Below, one piece after another: positions 23,957 to 34,216 of a stretch of DNA of 64,000 nt. Below the pieces are notes generated by a model. The model saw nothing but the letters and a program-made list of their open reading frames with translations, was not told where the DNA came from and did not search any database. Position 1 is the stretch's first letter, and every line of letters begins with the position of its first letter. Source of the DNA: Bigelowiella natans CCMP2755. Its lineage: Eukaryota > Cercozoa > Chlorarachniophyceae. The stretch is taken from positions 43,336 to 107,335 of the forward strand of contig ADNK01001145.1 in the NCBI GenBank assembly GCA_000320545.1. Reading direction: 5' to 3'. The translations under genes were made by a program, and so were the position numbers.

Positions 23957-24869
23957 TATCATGCTGTCAATCCTGTGTTTACTCCCAAAGCAACTTTCTC
24001 TTCCTTCCTATGGCCCCAACGATCAGCTCCTTTTTTAATCTGCGTTGTGTATCTGCCTGTGTGCGCCCAGCGGCTGGACCAAACGCACTCCAGTAGTAAC
24101 AGCAGCGGAGTTGGCGGTAAAAGTAGCAGCAACAGTGGAAACATGGATCATCCCCCCCCTCGTTCCAACACAGTTCAAGGCGAGGCGAGGAGCTCAAAAA
24201 TGAAAATAGGGGGGGGCGGGAATGATAGGTCTGACACCCCGCAAGCGCATACCCCTGAGATCTCTCAACAGGACACTCAATCGCAGGAGGAGAATGCCAG
24301 CCAGGGGATGGGGTAAATCCACATCAAATTAGTACTTATTATGGAGGAAACTCCTCTTATGTTTTGCTCTGACGCATGGCGCCAAGCAATTCTGCACATC
24401 ACATTTTGAAAGGTTTAAGATTCAAACTGTATCCCCCTCCCCCAATTCATTTGCCTCCATTCATATACGGCTGAGCGTGCGAGGCCTTCTTGCTGTGCTT
24501 CAACATTAGGGATATGGACATCATGAGCGAGCCAGGCGATGATGGAGAGGACTGGGCAATTGCTAGCAACTCGCATTCTCAACTGGTAGTTGCTTCGAAG
24601 ATAAACCTCCCACTTTGGCCTCAATTCTAACTTTATTTTTGTTGTCGTTTGCCTATTTCCAGCCGGAAAAGCACCCAAAGATTTCGTCCGGTAGCGATGT
24701 GGGAAGCGGCGACGAGGAGGGGGGAGACGGGGAGAGAAAAGATGGAGGGGAAACCAACAGGTTGTCGTTGAGTTTCATTTCATATAAGATTCCAACCGCG
24801 CGCACAGACGGAATCGATATCGATGAGTAAGACTAGTTTCATTTTAGAATCGTGGACATAATACGCGCG

Positions 24870-24913
<44 letters not shown>

Positions 24914-25366
24914 TATATACACGCGCACACCACATGCAATACAGCTTTTATATACTTATTGCTCCATCCTTCGATAGGAAACTTCAGGAGGAAAGAGAGA
25001 CACGTCAGCGAGCCCTCGCTGGAGACTGTGAGAACAATGCGCCGTTTATTGTCTTTTCACTGCCATCAAGCATGCATCCTATCATCATCAGATTCTTCTT
25101 CCCTCACTTGTGTACCGTATGTGTACAATGCTCGAAAGAGAATAATGATTTCTCCGCGTCTTATCCCCGTTCAAAACCTGAGTATTGCTATACTAATTTA
25201 GTGGGCGCCGGTGGCGGCGGTGGGCTTCTCTCGAGGTTGTATGCAAAGAATGCAAAGAAGAAGGAAAAGAAAGTGCAATCTCAGGCTCAGTCTGAAGATC
25301 CTGCTAATTCAACAGCACCGGGAACGACAGCAAATGATGACGACGGTCTCTAGTTTGACTTTGGAC

Positions 25367-25433
<67 letters not shown>

Positions 25434-26209
25434 TATTTGCAATGCAGACTTCGAAAATGAAAAACAAAGTGAAAGCACACACTTTTGAAAAGGATTTTTT
25501 CATTTGCCGAGATCAAAAGGTTGGTTTGTGCTGCGAAACGTAGGTGCGGTAATAGACGACGCATACGATGACGACGAGTATGCAGGCGAGGACTTTGAAG
25601 AGGTACTTGTACAAAGAAGTAAAACTGAAGGCCAGAGTAGGGCATGAAACGATTCTCTGATGCTATAAACGTTGATATAAGTCTTCGTTATTGCTACGAA
25701 TTTGACACTTCATTATGTTTGAACGATGAAATGCTGTGTAGCAAAATGCGTGCTCATACAATCGTTTGCAAGATTTGCGGCTGCCATATGCAGATAAAAC
25801 ATGGCTGCTATATAGTCTTAAGAGATTATTCCTAGTGTTTCGGCCATTTTCTTATATTGTCTTCATAAACTCGTTTTCCCTAGGAGGGATACGATGACAG
25901 CGGCTTCGGCGAGATACCCCGAGGTAAGCTGAGATGACGAGGAGTATTTTCCTTTAAAAAGAATACCGTATAAGTTGCCCTGTTGTCGTTGCTTTCGCCT
26001 TTGATTGAAGTTTTCACCGTTTTCCTTCATTTTCCCGTTCCCTCCCTCCACATCGCCGTGAAGACGAATAGCTTGTTTTTCACGATTGCCATTTATTTCT
26101 CCAACGCCGTTGAGCGGCCAAACATCCTTTCCTCATACGAACCGCGCGCGTATGTATGCGTGTAGGTGGCGGGGACGGCTTTGACGACGACGCCGATCTT
26201 ACCTTTTGA
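21258..26209 (+). CDS. LisH-like, long coiled-coil protein with acidic C-terminus
   Basis: Twelve exons close in frame to 983 residues: 21258-21286, 21533-21579, 21699-21795, 21884-23909, 24071-24312, 24510-24585, 24663-24760, 24978-25027, 25202-25345, 25544-25602, 25884-25923, 26166-26209. The N-terminus (VDEYLRSRNLESAHNALF) resembles a LisH dimerisation motif. Residues about 60-400, inside the 2-kb fourth exon, are an alanine-, glutamate-, arginine- and lysine-rich coiled coil. Next comes a serine/proline/lysine-rich low-complexity region. The last four small exons encode an acidic, tyrosine-containing end (AYDDDEYAGEDFEE then DDADLTF). N-terminal LisH plus coiled coil occurs in centrosome and basal-body proteins such as OFD1, of similar length, but I see no specific signature, so the role is open. 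The first exon could be preceded by others; the acceptor option at 21252 keeps the same frame. Confidence 0.72.
21338..21472. repeat. Tandem array of CATGCGCATG separated by (GT)n
   Basis: Five copies of the palindrome CATGCGCATG, each followed by 6-9 GT dinucleotides, give a period of about 26-30 bases. The array fills most of intron 1 of the LisH-like gene. Alternating purine-pyrimidine sequence throughout makes it a candidate for Z-DNA or cruciform structure. A run of eleven T precedes it. Confidence 0.9.
23910..24070 (+). other. Intron with (TA)n tract after the giant exon
   Basis: The 2-kb exon of the LisH-like gene stays open into a TA microsatellite at about 23916-23953, which would add isoleucine-tyrosine repeats. 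A GTAATA donor at 23910 and a CCCAG acceptor at 24070 remove it in frame. Confidence 0.65.
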
Positions 26210-27034
26210 ATTTAATGAAGTAGTAGGCTAACGTGCCTGCTCGTGTTGGTAGTGTCGTCTTCATGTATAGTAAATTGTAGTTGCAGGTGTTTCATGCATG
26301 TACATATATGCGTCATTAGTACAGGAATGCAAGAGATGCATCGTACGAAGGCCTACTGCTCAAATGCCAAACACATATATGCGCTCGCATATTGTCATTG
26401 GACATGACATGCGTATGACGACTGTACATGATTGATGAGCTCTCGTAGCTTGAGCGTACTTGCGTAGTGTTCTAGCTAGCTAGTACTAGCAGTGTAAACT
26501 TGTGCAGCAGCCAGCTGTAGTTAACCACATATGTCTTAGAGAACTTTGTACGAGAGAGCCCTAATATATATAATTATATATATGTAGGCTCTCACTTTTC
26601 GTCGAGCATGCACATAGCGCCGTCAATATGATTGACATGCATGCAATATGATATATGTAAACCATATTGCTGTGTCTATTATCAATCATTCGTGCATGTA
26701 TAGTCAGACACATCGCAATCGCAAAGCTCATGTATGTACCCAACAAAGCACAGCTTATGTATGCTATTACTGTGTCTATTATTATGCTTTGCACAGAGCA
26801 GCTAATAATACGTGCGTGTGCGTGTGCTTGTACGTGTGTATGTGCATGGTGTGTACTCGCGCAGGTGTGTGTATCGCGCGACTAAAGCGCTGCTAACTAA
26901 CTTACCATGGACATGTATGCAAATCTACATGCATAATTGTGAGAAGTGTTGTAATTTTGGTTGTCGCAAATATAAGACAATAGCTGTATTTCGCCATCTG
27001 CAGCCGTACGATACAGCAGAACTGATACGCACCG

Positions 27035-27070
<36 letters not shown>

Positions 27071-27094
27071 CGTATTTCACACAGCACAACAACT
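26210..27094. other. Convergent spacer with CTAGCTAG and GCATGC words
   Basis: Between the 3' ends of the LisH-like gene (+) and the intronless gene (-). No exon. Contains GTTCTAGCTAGCTAGTACTAG (about 26470-26490), repeated CATGCATG words, GTGTGC words near 26815-26875 and a TA tract at 27039-27069. Confidence 0.7.
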
Positions 27095-28660
27095 TCAATC
27101 AGCTGCTTCTAATATTTGACTATCAGTAACCTCTTCAGCAGCAACACGGTTCTTCTGTGTTAACTTCCCAAACTCTCCCTGCAGAGCTTCCATGACATCC
27201 CCGCCTTCACGTTTAAAGATGCTCGTTATCCACGCCTGCATCCTCTCCTCATTGGAGATGCACTCCTTCGTTTCCGCATCAGAAGCTCCTTTCGACAGCA
27301 TGAACTTCAGCATCGTCCCTGGTGATAAGGACGCCCTGCGGACATCGAGTGAGAGCTGTCGCATCTTCTCTTCCAATCTATCAAGCTCGGCCTCCATCGC
27401 CCGCTTACGGCGGTTTATGGCTTTCGGATTGCTAGCAGCAGTCGTGTTGCTGTTTTCTGTTTTATCAGAAGACTTTTGTTCGGTGCAATTGGCGCCTCCG
27501 CTGCACAACTTCATCGCCAGCATGGCCTCTTCATAGGCTCTGTCAGGATCCCGTATCCTTTCCCATCTCGTGAACGATTTCACGTCCATTCTCTCATTGC
27601 GTGCCGTGGAGTTGGCCTCGTACTTTGTGCTGCTCTCGCCATCGATCGCCATCACATACTTCCCACCCCCCCATCCTCCATGCTCCTGGGCGAATTGCTG
27701 GTCCGATTCTATTTCTTTCCTTGATTCCTCCAAGCCCTGGTCGAGCGCGGTCTCCAGCCGTCTCTGCTTCGCGCGGTACCTCTGCATATCAAGAGTTTCC
27801 AGGTTTTCCGCCTTCAGCAACAGCACATCCGCTCTTGTTCGCACGAAGAAGACTGGGTACCGACCATCGCTGGTGATGTTCCCCACTACAATCGCCAGTT
27901 GGCTGTTAAACCTCGTTTGATTCACGAGGCCGGAGACGTAGACGTGCTGCCCCTTGCTCAATGTTTTAGGTTTTTCCGTGGCTTGCTTCCATTGCTTCAA
28001 GAGAGGGATCCTATCGCTCACATATCCCCTCGAAGGCACGAAAGGCTCATAGTTGGCGTTTTCCCCGTCGTGATATTCATTCACCAAAGTGCCTCCCTTG
28101 GGGATTCGATCCCCGTCTCTCTCCCTCCACACATCGTCGTCATCATCGTTGACATTGTCCTCGGAGGCTTCGCTTTCAGAGTTTTCGTCCTTCTTTCCAC
28201 TAGTCTGGAGCATCTCTAGTAGCTCCTCTTCCGAGGGAAGAATGTCTTTCCTCCCCTTCCTCCTCTCCACCTCTTTGCTTGAGGAGTTGCGGCCTTCGTT
28301 GTATTCATCGAGGAGGTTCTCGAATACACGGTCAACATGCTGCTGGTTGATGTCCACGCCTTGCTCACGGAGCCCTTTTATTCGCTCGAGAACTTTCTCG
28401 TAAGGGACCGGTATGACGACATTTGAGGGGATGTCGCCTGGATTCTCGAAGTTCGGTGGCAGGACATCTTCCGAAAAGCAACCTCCACGGAAAGAGAACA
28501 CCCTTCGCGTGCGAGGTCGCGCACCATTCTCTTGCCCCAGTACCGAGCTACGGATGCGCGACACCGTCGCGAGAGACGAGAATCTTACAGCCATCGAAGA
28601 AAGGAGGAAAGCACATGCACATCCGCGAAGAATCTGCCGCGCTAACGCCGTGCACCGCAT
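27095..28660 (-). CDS. Intronless 521-residue protein, function unknown
   Basis: A single uninterrupted frame with good protein character, in contrast to the intron-dense neighbours. The first 40-50 residues are basic and hydrophobic without acids (ARQILRGCACAFLLSSMAVR), resembling a mitochondrial or plastid targeting leader. Residues about 75-200 include a helical charged part and a very acidic run (DNVNDDDDDV). Residues about 235-295 read GQHVYVSGLVNQTRFNSQLA then DGRYPVFFVR and KAENLETLDM, which resembles the small barrel repeat (G..V.V.GL....N......DGRY.V......VKPENL) seen in many algal and stramenopile proteins. The C-terminal part has a basic helical stretch (RRKRAMEAELDRLEEKMRQL) likely to form a coiled coil. 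No enzymatic motif is visible. Confidence 0.75.
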   Translation of the reverse strand: MRCTALARQILRGCACAFLLSSMAVRFSSLATVSRIRSSVLGQENGARPRTRRVFSFRGGCFSEDVLPPNFENPGDIPSNVVIPVPYEKVLERIKGLREQGVDINQQHVDRVFENLLDEYNEGRNSSSKEVERRKGRKDILPSEEELLEMLQTSGKKDENSESEASEDNVNDDDDDVWRERDGDRIPKGGTLVNEYHDGENANYEPFVPSRGYVSDRIPLLKQWKQATEKPKTLSKGQHVYVSGLVNQTRFNSQLAIVVGNITSDGRYPVFFVRTRADVLLLKAENLETLDMQRYRAKQRRLETALDQGLEESRKEIESDQQFAQEHGGWGGGKYVMAIDGESSTKYEANSTARNERMDVKSFTRWERIRDPDRAYEEAMLAMKLCSGGANCTEQKSSDKTENSNTTAASNPKAINRRKRAMEAELDRLEEKMRQLSLDVRRASLSPGTMLKFMLSKGASDAETKECISNEERMQAWITSIFKREGGDVMEALQGEFGKLTQKNRVAAEEVTDSQILEAAD

Positions 28661-29555
28661 TTTATCGAGACATATATTTTCGATGAAGCTTATGGGAAAG
28701 ATGCGTTGGCAGGTTCACAATGAGATCTGTAGGAATCCTATTGCACTTCTGATGTTCGTAATATATTGTCGGTCTCTTAGACACTGAACACTCGCCCCCC
28801 CCTTCCCGGCATCCCAACTGAGCTGCGACCGCTGTTTGGTTCTGGTCTGTTATTAGGGTCCGTCTCTGATCAATATTTTTACGATATTCTATCGTAAAAA
28901 TGGATCCTTTTCTTTTCAAGAATATGAAGTTCACGATATTTTCCCGAGACATGCCCACGGGTGAACTTATTCCCTTCGCTAATTTATCGGGTGAACATCC
29001 CATTCTTTCCCCCTCTTTTTGCGCCTCCAAGCTCGTAGTTCGGCTTTTCCCTGCGACTGAGCATCACTTAGACCTCAGCGGCATGACGATTTCGCGTCAT
29101 TCGTCGGCGATTTCTGCGTTATTTATATATGACGACATGGAAATCTGGTAGTAATAGACGAAAATTGCCTTACTTTATTGCCATCGCACTAACACGTAAC
29201 CAGGGCGGGGTTAAGCATCTTGATCTCCCCCCCCAGTCTGAGAAGATTGCAGCTGTTCCTGCAGTACGTTAGATCCTTGGCAGGCTATAGCAGGCGCCGA
29301 GTGGCGGCACCGATGGCGCAAAAGTCCCGGTACATGTCAACGTGCTAAGTCATGATGCTTGGCAGCCACCCTAATAGTTTGTGTATTTTCCAGTGGAAAG
29401 GGGAAGCCATGGTCGGATTACTTTGCATTTCCCTTCTGGAAGCGTTGTTCCCGCACCACCAACAAACGCATTTTCAAAAGTTTCTACAGTTTCCTCAGAT
29501 CTAACCATCGTTGGAAGATCCTCATGGTCGATAGCAAATTACACCTCACCCAACA

Positions 29556-29592
<37 letters not shown>

Positions 29593-29632
29593 GCGCGCGC
29601 GCGCGCACGCACAGGCACAATTCAGATTGAGA

Positions 29633-29726
<94 letters not shown>

Positions 29727-29924
29727 ACGTCAAGTGCTGTCACTTACCCATTAGTAAATGAAATAATTTGGTTTTCTTTGTTTAGATTGTTACCTTGCTC
29801 TCCTTCTACATTGTTGTCCGAACAGTGCGGCGCCACAGACACGGTAGGAACACACGTCAAGTAGATACAATATATCTTAGAACCCAACGCTCGCATTAAC
29901 AAACAACTCATGCAAACTGTGTAG
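28661..29924. other. Region with unresolved plus-strand exons and a long (GA)n tract
   Basis: A plus-strand frame at 28900-29151 is protein-like and ends at a possible TG|GTAGTA donor. Further segments near 29237-29340, 29396-29560 and an 18-base segment at 29836-29853 have plausible splice borders. They may be 5' exons of the methyltransferase gene, but two frames stay open in each and I could not choose. A CT tract (29560-29588), alternating CG/CA, and a pure GA tract of about 95 bases (29629-29723) fill 29560-29723. Confidence 0.4.
29629..29723. repeat. (GA)n microsatellite, about 47 repeats
   Basis: The longest simple repeat in the window. With the CT tract just upstream it can form an inverted repeat of GA/TC arms around a CG-rich centre, as well as triplex DNA. 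Confidence 0.95.
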
Positions 29925-31538
29925 GCCCGTCATCCGTTGTCTCACCAGCGACGCACGAAGCCCTGAATCCATTCGAGAGCGGCGGGCTCGGCGATTTACA
30001 CTGGGGTTGCTTACTCGGCAAGGAGAAGCACCACAACATGACCCTCGCTCAATCCTCCACCATACCGCGGTTCTCGATGTGGATAATGCAGACATTTTTA
30101 GATCCGATGATCAGCGCACAGCTACAACTCACCGGGGCGTTCGACCTTCACGTCCTAGCGGCCATTTCTCGCACCGTACAAGCGGAATGCGCCCTCTCCA
30201 TGCCCGTTGAGGCAAATCCACTCGTCATAGACGTCGGTGCGAACGTAGGCTTCTTCTCTCTATACATGGCAAGTCAAGGCTGTCAAGTACTTGCTTTCGA
30301 GCCTCAGGAAAGCTTGATGGACCCCATCAAGACCTCCACGTGTCTCAACGGTCTCAACCGCCGTATGAATATTAAAAACGCGGCTTTAGCAGCGACGAAC
30401 GATGGAGAGGAGACTGAGCTGTACTATGATGGATGGAACGTCGGTGACGCAAGGCTCGCCCACTCGTGTGAGAAGGCAGGCGGTAAGACAGAGAGCAAGA
30501 ATGTTACGTTGCGTGCATGAACAAGGCGAGGCTGGAGCTGCGAGAGGGTGCCATGCGCGTGCATATGCATGTGCGTGAAAGTGAAATATAATGAGTTTCT
30601 AAGCTCTGAAATTCAACTCGTCTATCCTCTATATTTTTGCCTTTTCGTCATATTTGTGCTCTTTCCCTCCCCCTCTTCGTGGCACTTCCTAGGATACACA
30701 AGGTGTCAGCAAGTGGACTCTATCGTGCAGCTGGACGATGTGATACCGGAGAGAGAGCAGATTTTACTGATGAAAATTGACGTCTCTGGCATGGAGAGCT
30801 CGGTGCTGCGATCGATGGAAAGACTATTGGCCAGTCAAAGTGTGTACCACATCGTTCTCAACTACAACCCGGCCTTCATCGGCGCCCAAGAGTCAGTGAG
30901 CATTCTGGAGAAGCTGCATAACTATGGCTACTCGATTTTCTACCTCCCATTCAAACAGAAAGGTATGCACACGACGTGTTCTTGAGGGGGGTGAGGAGGG
31001 GGGTGGTGTGGTAGAACAATGAACATTCTCGAAAAAAGATAAATGTGACGAGTACAACTAATAATTTACAAGAATCTGCTTCAAACCCTGTAATACCGAA
31101 TGCATGGGAAGTAATTTCGCTATTGTAGCAATGATTATACGTGTCACTCCAGTCTTCATTCTTTTGCTATTCGTATCATATGGAGGGAAATTCGTCTAGC
31201 ACCAAAGAAAGCTGAGCGAAAATCTATTTGTTTTAAGCTGGTTATTTTGATGATCAGGGGTTTCGCGGAGGAAAATCCCGACACCTCACTTCAAGGATAC
31301 TCTGCATCTTTGGGCGATAGATTCTCTCACACGCCCAGATGCGCCTCAGACCGTGCAAGTAATGCGCATACCTGAAGAGGCATTCTCGTGTTTCCCGTCG
31401 CTCCTGAAAGCAGGGAAAGTAGAAGGGGGACGAAAGTTTGGAGATTTGTTTGTTCTCCCGCATCATCGCGTGCCGAATATGTTCGGGGGTAGAGCAGAGA
31501 TTCTCTCAACAGTCTCATGTGACTCCTCGCGGTGGTAA
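29925..31538 (+). CDS. FkbM-family S-adenosylmethionine-dependent methyltransferase, 5' end unresolved
   Basis: Exons 29925-30482, 30693-30962 and 31258-31538 join in frame to a stop at 31538. The first contains the SAM-binding motif I (LVIDVGANVGFFSLYM), a post-motif FEPQ, and the following strands. The second has LDDVIPEREQILLMKIDVSGME, the FkbM signature around an aspartate and glutamate of motif IV. The third is an extension of about 93 residues without a recognised fold. FkbM enzymes methylate hydroxyl groups of sugars, polyketides or other small molecules; the substrate is unknown. A methionine at 30038 lies inside the first exon, but the frame is open upstream to the acceptor at 29924, with sequence that reads as protein, so upstream exons are likely. 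Confidence 0.75.
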
Positions 31539-32226
31539 GCAAGCAGCTATGCGTAGACTAAATCCCTCATTTCCAGAGTCTCTTCTTCGATTTTCTAGAG
31601 TGGGGATATTTCTTCAAAACAGCTGTTCAGAGCTGTCAGATATGGTACGATTCACCAGTCTAAGGTTGGCCAGGTATCTACTCGCTATGGATCTGGTCAC
31701 GATGCTAAATTTGGCTGGTATTATATGTGTACGAAACGCGATGATGACGCCCGTAGCAATGCTAGCATGACTACGAGTGAAACGGCAACGTAACGGCAAC
31801 GTAACACCGATGATCAGACGCAAAAAAGGGCGCTTCTGAATGTGCTCTGCTGCTGTAGCTCCTAGAGCGCTGCGCACTTTCGTCTTGGCTGGTCATCGCC
31901 GACCGACAGCAGACTCTGCCTGCCGACATGCATTCTTTGCGCGTGCAGGCTGCGCTGTGGCCTCATCAAGCATGATTCGATCTGCGAGCACTGCCCGTGA
32001 CAGTGGATGGCCAGTCTTCAAAAGCCCACGCGTAGCGTTGTGAAACATGTTTCATTTGGTGGCATTTTCTGTTGCTGCAACAATGACAAGCCGCGTGCGC
32101 CGCATTAGCGCCGCTAGCTTCGATTGTCAAGCAAACCAAAAAATGGCGATGAAGGACAAGACTGGATGCACGAATGAAAAATTTCCACGGGAAGGATCAC
32201 GCTCATGCTGACTCAAAGGAGAAAGA
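31539..32226. other. Spacer downstream of the methyltransferase gene
   Basis: No convincing exon. Contains a tandem CGGCAACGTAA repeat (about 31782-31803), ATGCTAGCATGAC near 31761 and GCCGCTAGC near 32110, the same words found in other gene-end spacers. Confidence 0.55.
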
Positions 32227-33720
32227 ATGACGTGCATAGCAGCGGTGCGACCGACTAGACACTTGGAAAACAAATCAAGCGCTAAACTTCCCATCCTTCT
32301 TGTCGCACTTTGCGAAATGGATTCATCTTTCACCAACCGACGACCGACACACCACGCCAGGAAATGCCCATCGACTAGAGGCATGCCACGATCGAAACCA
32401 TGGTTCCTGCTCGTGGCTTTGGTGTACTGGGACGCTCAGAAGACGTCCAGATGCCACGCTAGTCCCGGTCATGGCGAGGACGCTGGGAAATGCATGGGCG
32501 TGGGTGATTTGGCCGATGAGAACTGCCCACTGCATCCTGAGCGTTTGCCACTGATCAATATCTCCGCACTCCTTGATGGAAGACACAACGAGAGCGTCTT
32601 CTCTTCGGAGGCTGCGCGCTTGACGGTATCTGCCATTGGTTCAGCTTGTCGGTCCGAGGGTTTTTTTTACATCACAGGCACAGGGGTTGACAAAAAGCTC
32701 GTTGCCCGTGTTGAGACCGCCGCTCGGGCCTTCTTCGCGCTACCGATCTCGACGAAGCAAAAGATAAGCATGGAGCATGGGGGCAAGGCCTGGCGAGGAT
32801 ATTTTCCAGTAGGAGGCGAGCTTACAAGTGGAAAAGCAGATGCCAAGGAGGGTTTGTACATAGGTGAGGATCTGCCGCCCTCTGATTCGCGTCCCCTGCA
32901 CGGCCGCAATCTCTTGCCTTCCGACACCGATGGAGAAAATCTTTCGACTTTCCGAGAAGATATCAACACGTACATGGGAGAGATGAAGAAAGTAGCGGAA
33001 ATTTTGGTGAAAGCGATTGCAATTACGCTTGGGCTCCGACCTGACGGGCTTGAGCACATCTTCCGACCGACCGCGACACAGCTCTTCCGCATCTTTCAGT
33101 ATCCCCCAGTTGCCATTGCTTCCGACATTCTCTTTTCCAACAAGAAATCGCCACCTCTATCACCAGAAAAACCATCGCCTTCAACCCCCCCACCGTTATC
33201 AAAGCCCCCCGCGTCGTCTCGACTGTGGGGTGTTGGGAAGCACTCTGACTATGGGATGTTAACCATTCTCCACCAAGATCATGTTGGAGGACTCGAAGTC
33301 GAGGGCCTAGGCGGAGATGGAATGTGGATTGAGGCCCCGCCAATTGCGGAGTCATTCGTGGTCAATCTAGGCGATATGCTGGAACGAATCACCCGAGGAC
33401 GCCTGCGTGCCACGCCACACAGAGTGCGCAGCAGCGAAACACACACGCGCATATCGATGCCTTATTTTTATGATCCTGGTTGGGATGTTATCGTCGAGCC
33501 CTTACATCTACCAAATATTGACGAAGAAGATGAGGATGTAGAGGAGTTGAATGCGGAGAGGACTGTAATGAGGCAAGATGCGGACGATGCATCGTCGCGG
33601 CAAAAGCGCTGGGATAATAGAGATATGGTGTCTGAGGCAAGCAGACCTTATGGGGAAGTATTGGTGGAAAGGGTTGCTAAGGTTTTCCCAAACTTGTTCA
33701 GTGATGTAATGCCTACTTGA
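32227..33720 (+). CDS. 2-oxoglutarate/Fe(II)-dependent dioxygenase (isopenicillin-N-synthase type)
   Basis: An intronless frame for an iron- and 2-oxoglutarate-dependent oxygenase of the plant DIOX/IPNS superfamily. The longest frame is 497 residues; a methionine at 32383 (MPRSKPWFLLVALVYWDAQ) would start a signal-peptide-like leader and is my preferred start. The N-terminal DIOX_N part reads LPLINISALLDG, then GFFYITGTGV. The core has the iron ligands H339 and D341 in GVGKHSDYGMLT, H398 in LRATPHRV, and R408 in RISMPYFYDP for the cosubstrate, counted from 32227; all are present. A proline/serine-rich insertion (about 305-330) lies before the metal site, and the C-terminus carries a low-complexity acidic loop. 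The substrate cannot be deduced. Absence of introns among intron-dense neighbours suggests retroposition or a later acquisition. Confidence 0.9.
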   Translation: MTCIAAVRPTRHLENKSSAKLPILLVALCEMDSSFTNRRPTHHARKCPSTRGMPRSKPWFLLVALVYWDAQKTSRCHASPGHGEDAGKCMGVGDLADENCPLHPERLPLINISALLDGRHNESVFSSEAARLTVSAIGSACRSEGFFYITGTGVDKKLVARVETAARAFFALPISTKQKISMEHGGKAWRGYFPVGGELTSGKADAKEGLYIGEDLPPSDSRPLHGRNLLPSDTDGENLSTFREDINTYMGEMKKVAEILVKAIAITLGLRPDGLEHIFRPTATQLFRIFQYPPVAIASDILFSNKKSPPLSPEKPSPSTPPPLSKPPASSRLWGVGKHSDYGMLTILHQDHVGGLEVEGLGGDGMWIEAPPIAESFVVNLGDMLERITRGRLRATPHRVRSSETHTRISMPYFYDPGWDVIVEPLHLPNIDEEDEDVEELNAERTVMRQDADDASSRQKRWDNRDMVSEASRPYGEVLVERVAKVFPNLFSDVMPT

Positions 33721-34216
33721 TAAAGTATGCAGATAATGAATCGCGGTTTGCGAAGATGTTATGAATGGTCAGATAGCTGACACGTGCGCATGTTCAGATG
33801 TACATCACTAGATCATGCAATTACGACTGCAACTAGCTATAACCCATTCTAGTATTGCATGACTGTATTGTAGCGCTACTCACACCAAGTCACATGGTGC
33901 GTATGAAGCGTTGTATCGCATGTTAACAGCAGCTCAAGCTAGCAAGTCGCACGCGCTCATACTGTGCTACCGAGTTGAGTTGAAGGAAGAAGTGTTCATA
34001 AGTACAATGATGTCACTTCTGCCAGATAGCGGTCATACGTGCTAGCGTGTGCAATAAGGGCATTACATTAATGTACCTACTGCATCGATGCTATACTGCT
34101 GCACTGTCCACGAACGTTGTAAATATTAGAATAACCAGCACGCGAGATGCGGAAATTTTATACAACTGATTTTTACAATTAACTGAGCTTGGTGAGCCAG
34201 GCTAGCAAAGGCGCCA
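33721..34216. other. Convergent spacer with CTAGC words
   Basis: Between the 3' ends of the dioxygenase (+) and pantothenate kinase (-). No exon. CAACTAGCTATAA, AGCTCAAGCTAGCAAG, GTGCTAGCGTG and GGCTAGCAAAGG are spread along it. Confidence 0.65.

Noticed and set aside
26540-26600. Inverted repeat around TCTCTAATATATATAATTATATA as a possible hairpin RNA gene
   Set aside because: The arms are mostly AT simple sequence with a short CTCTC match; no tRNA- or snRNA-like features were found.
28662-29030. A minus-strand frame just upstream of the 521-codon gene as its 5' exon
   Set aside because: The gene already has a good start with a leader-like N-terminus, and no in-frame donor joins the two convincingly.
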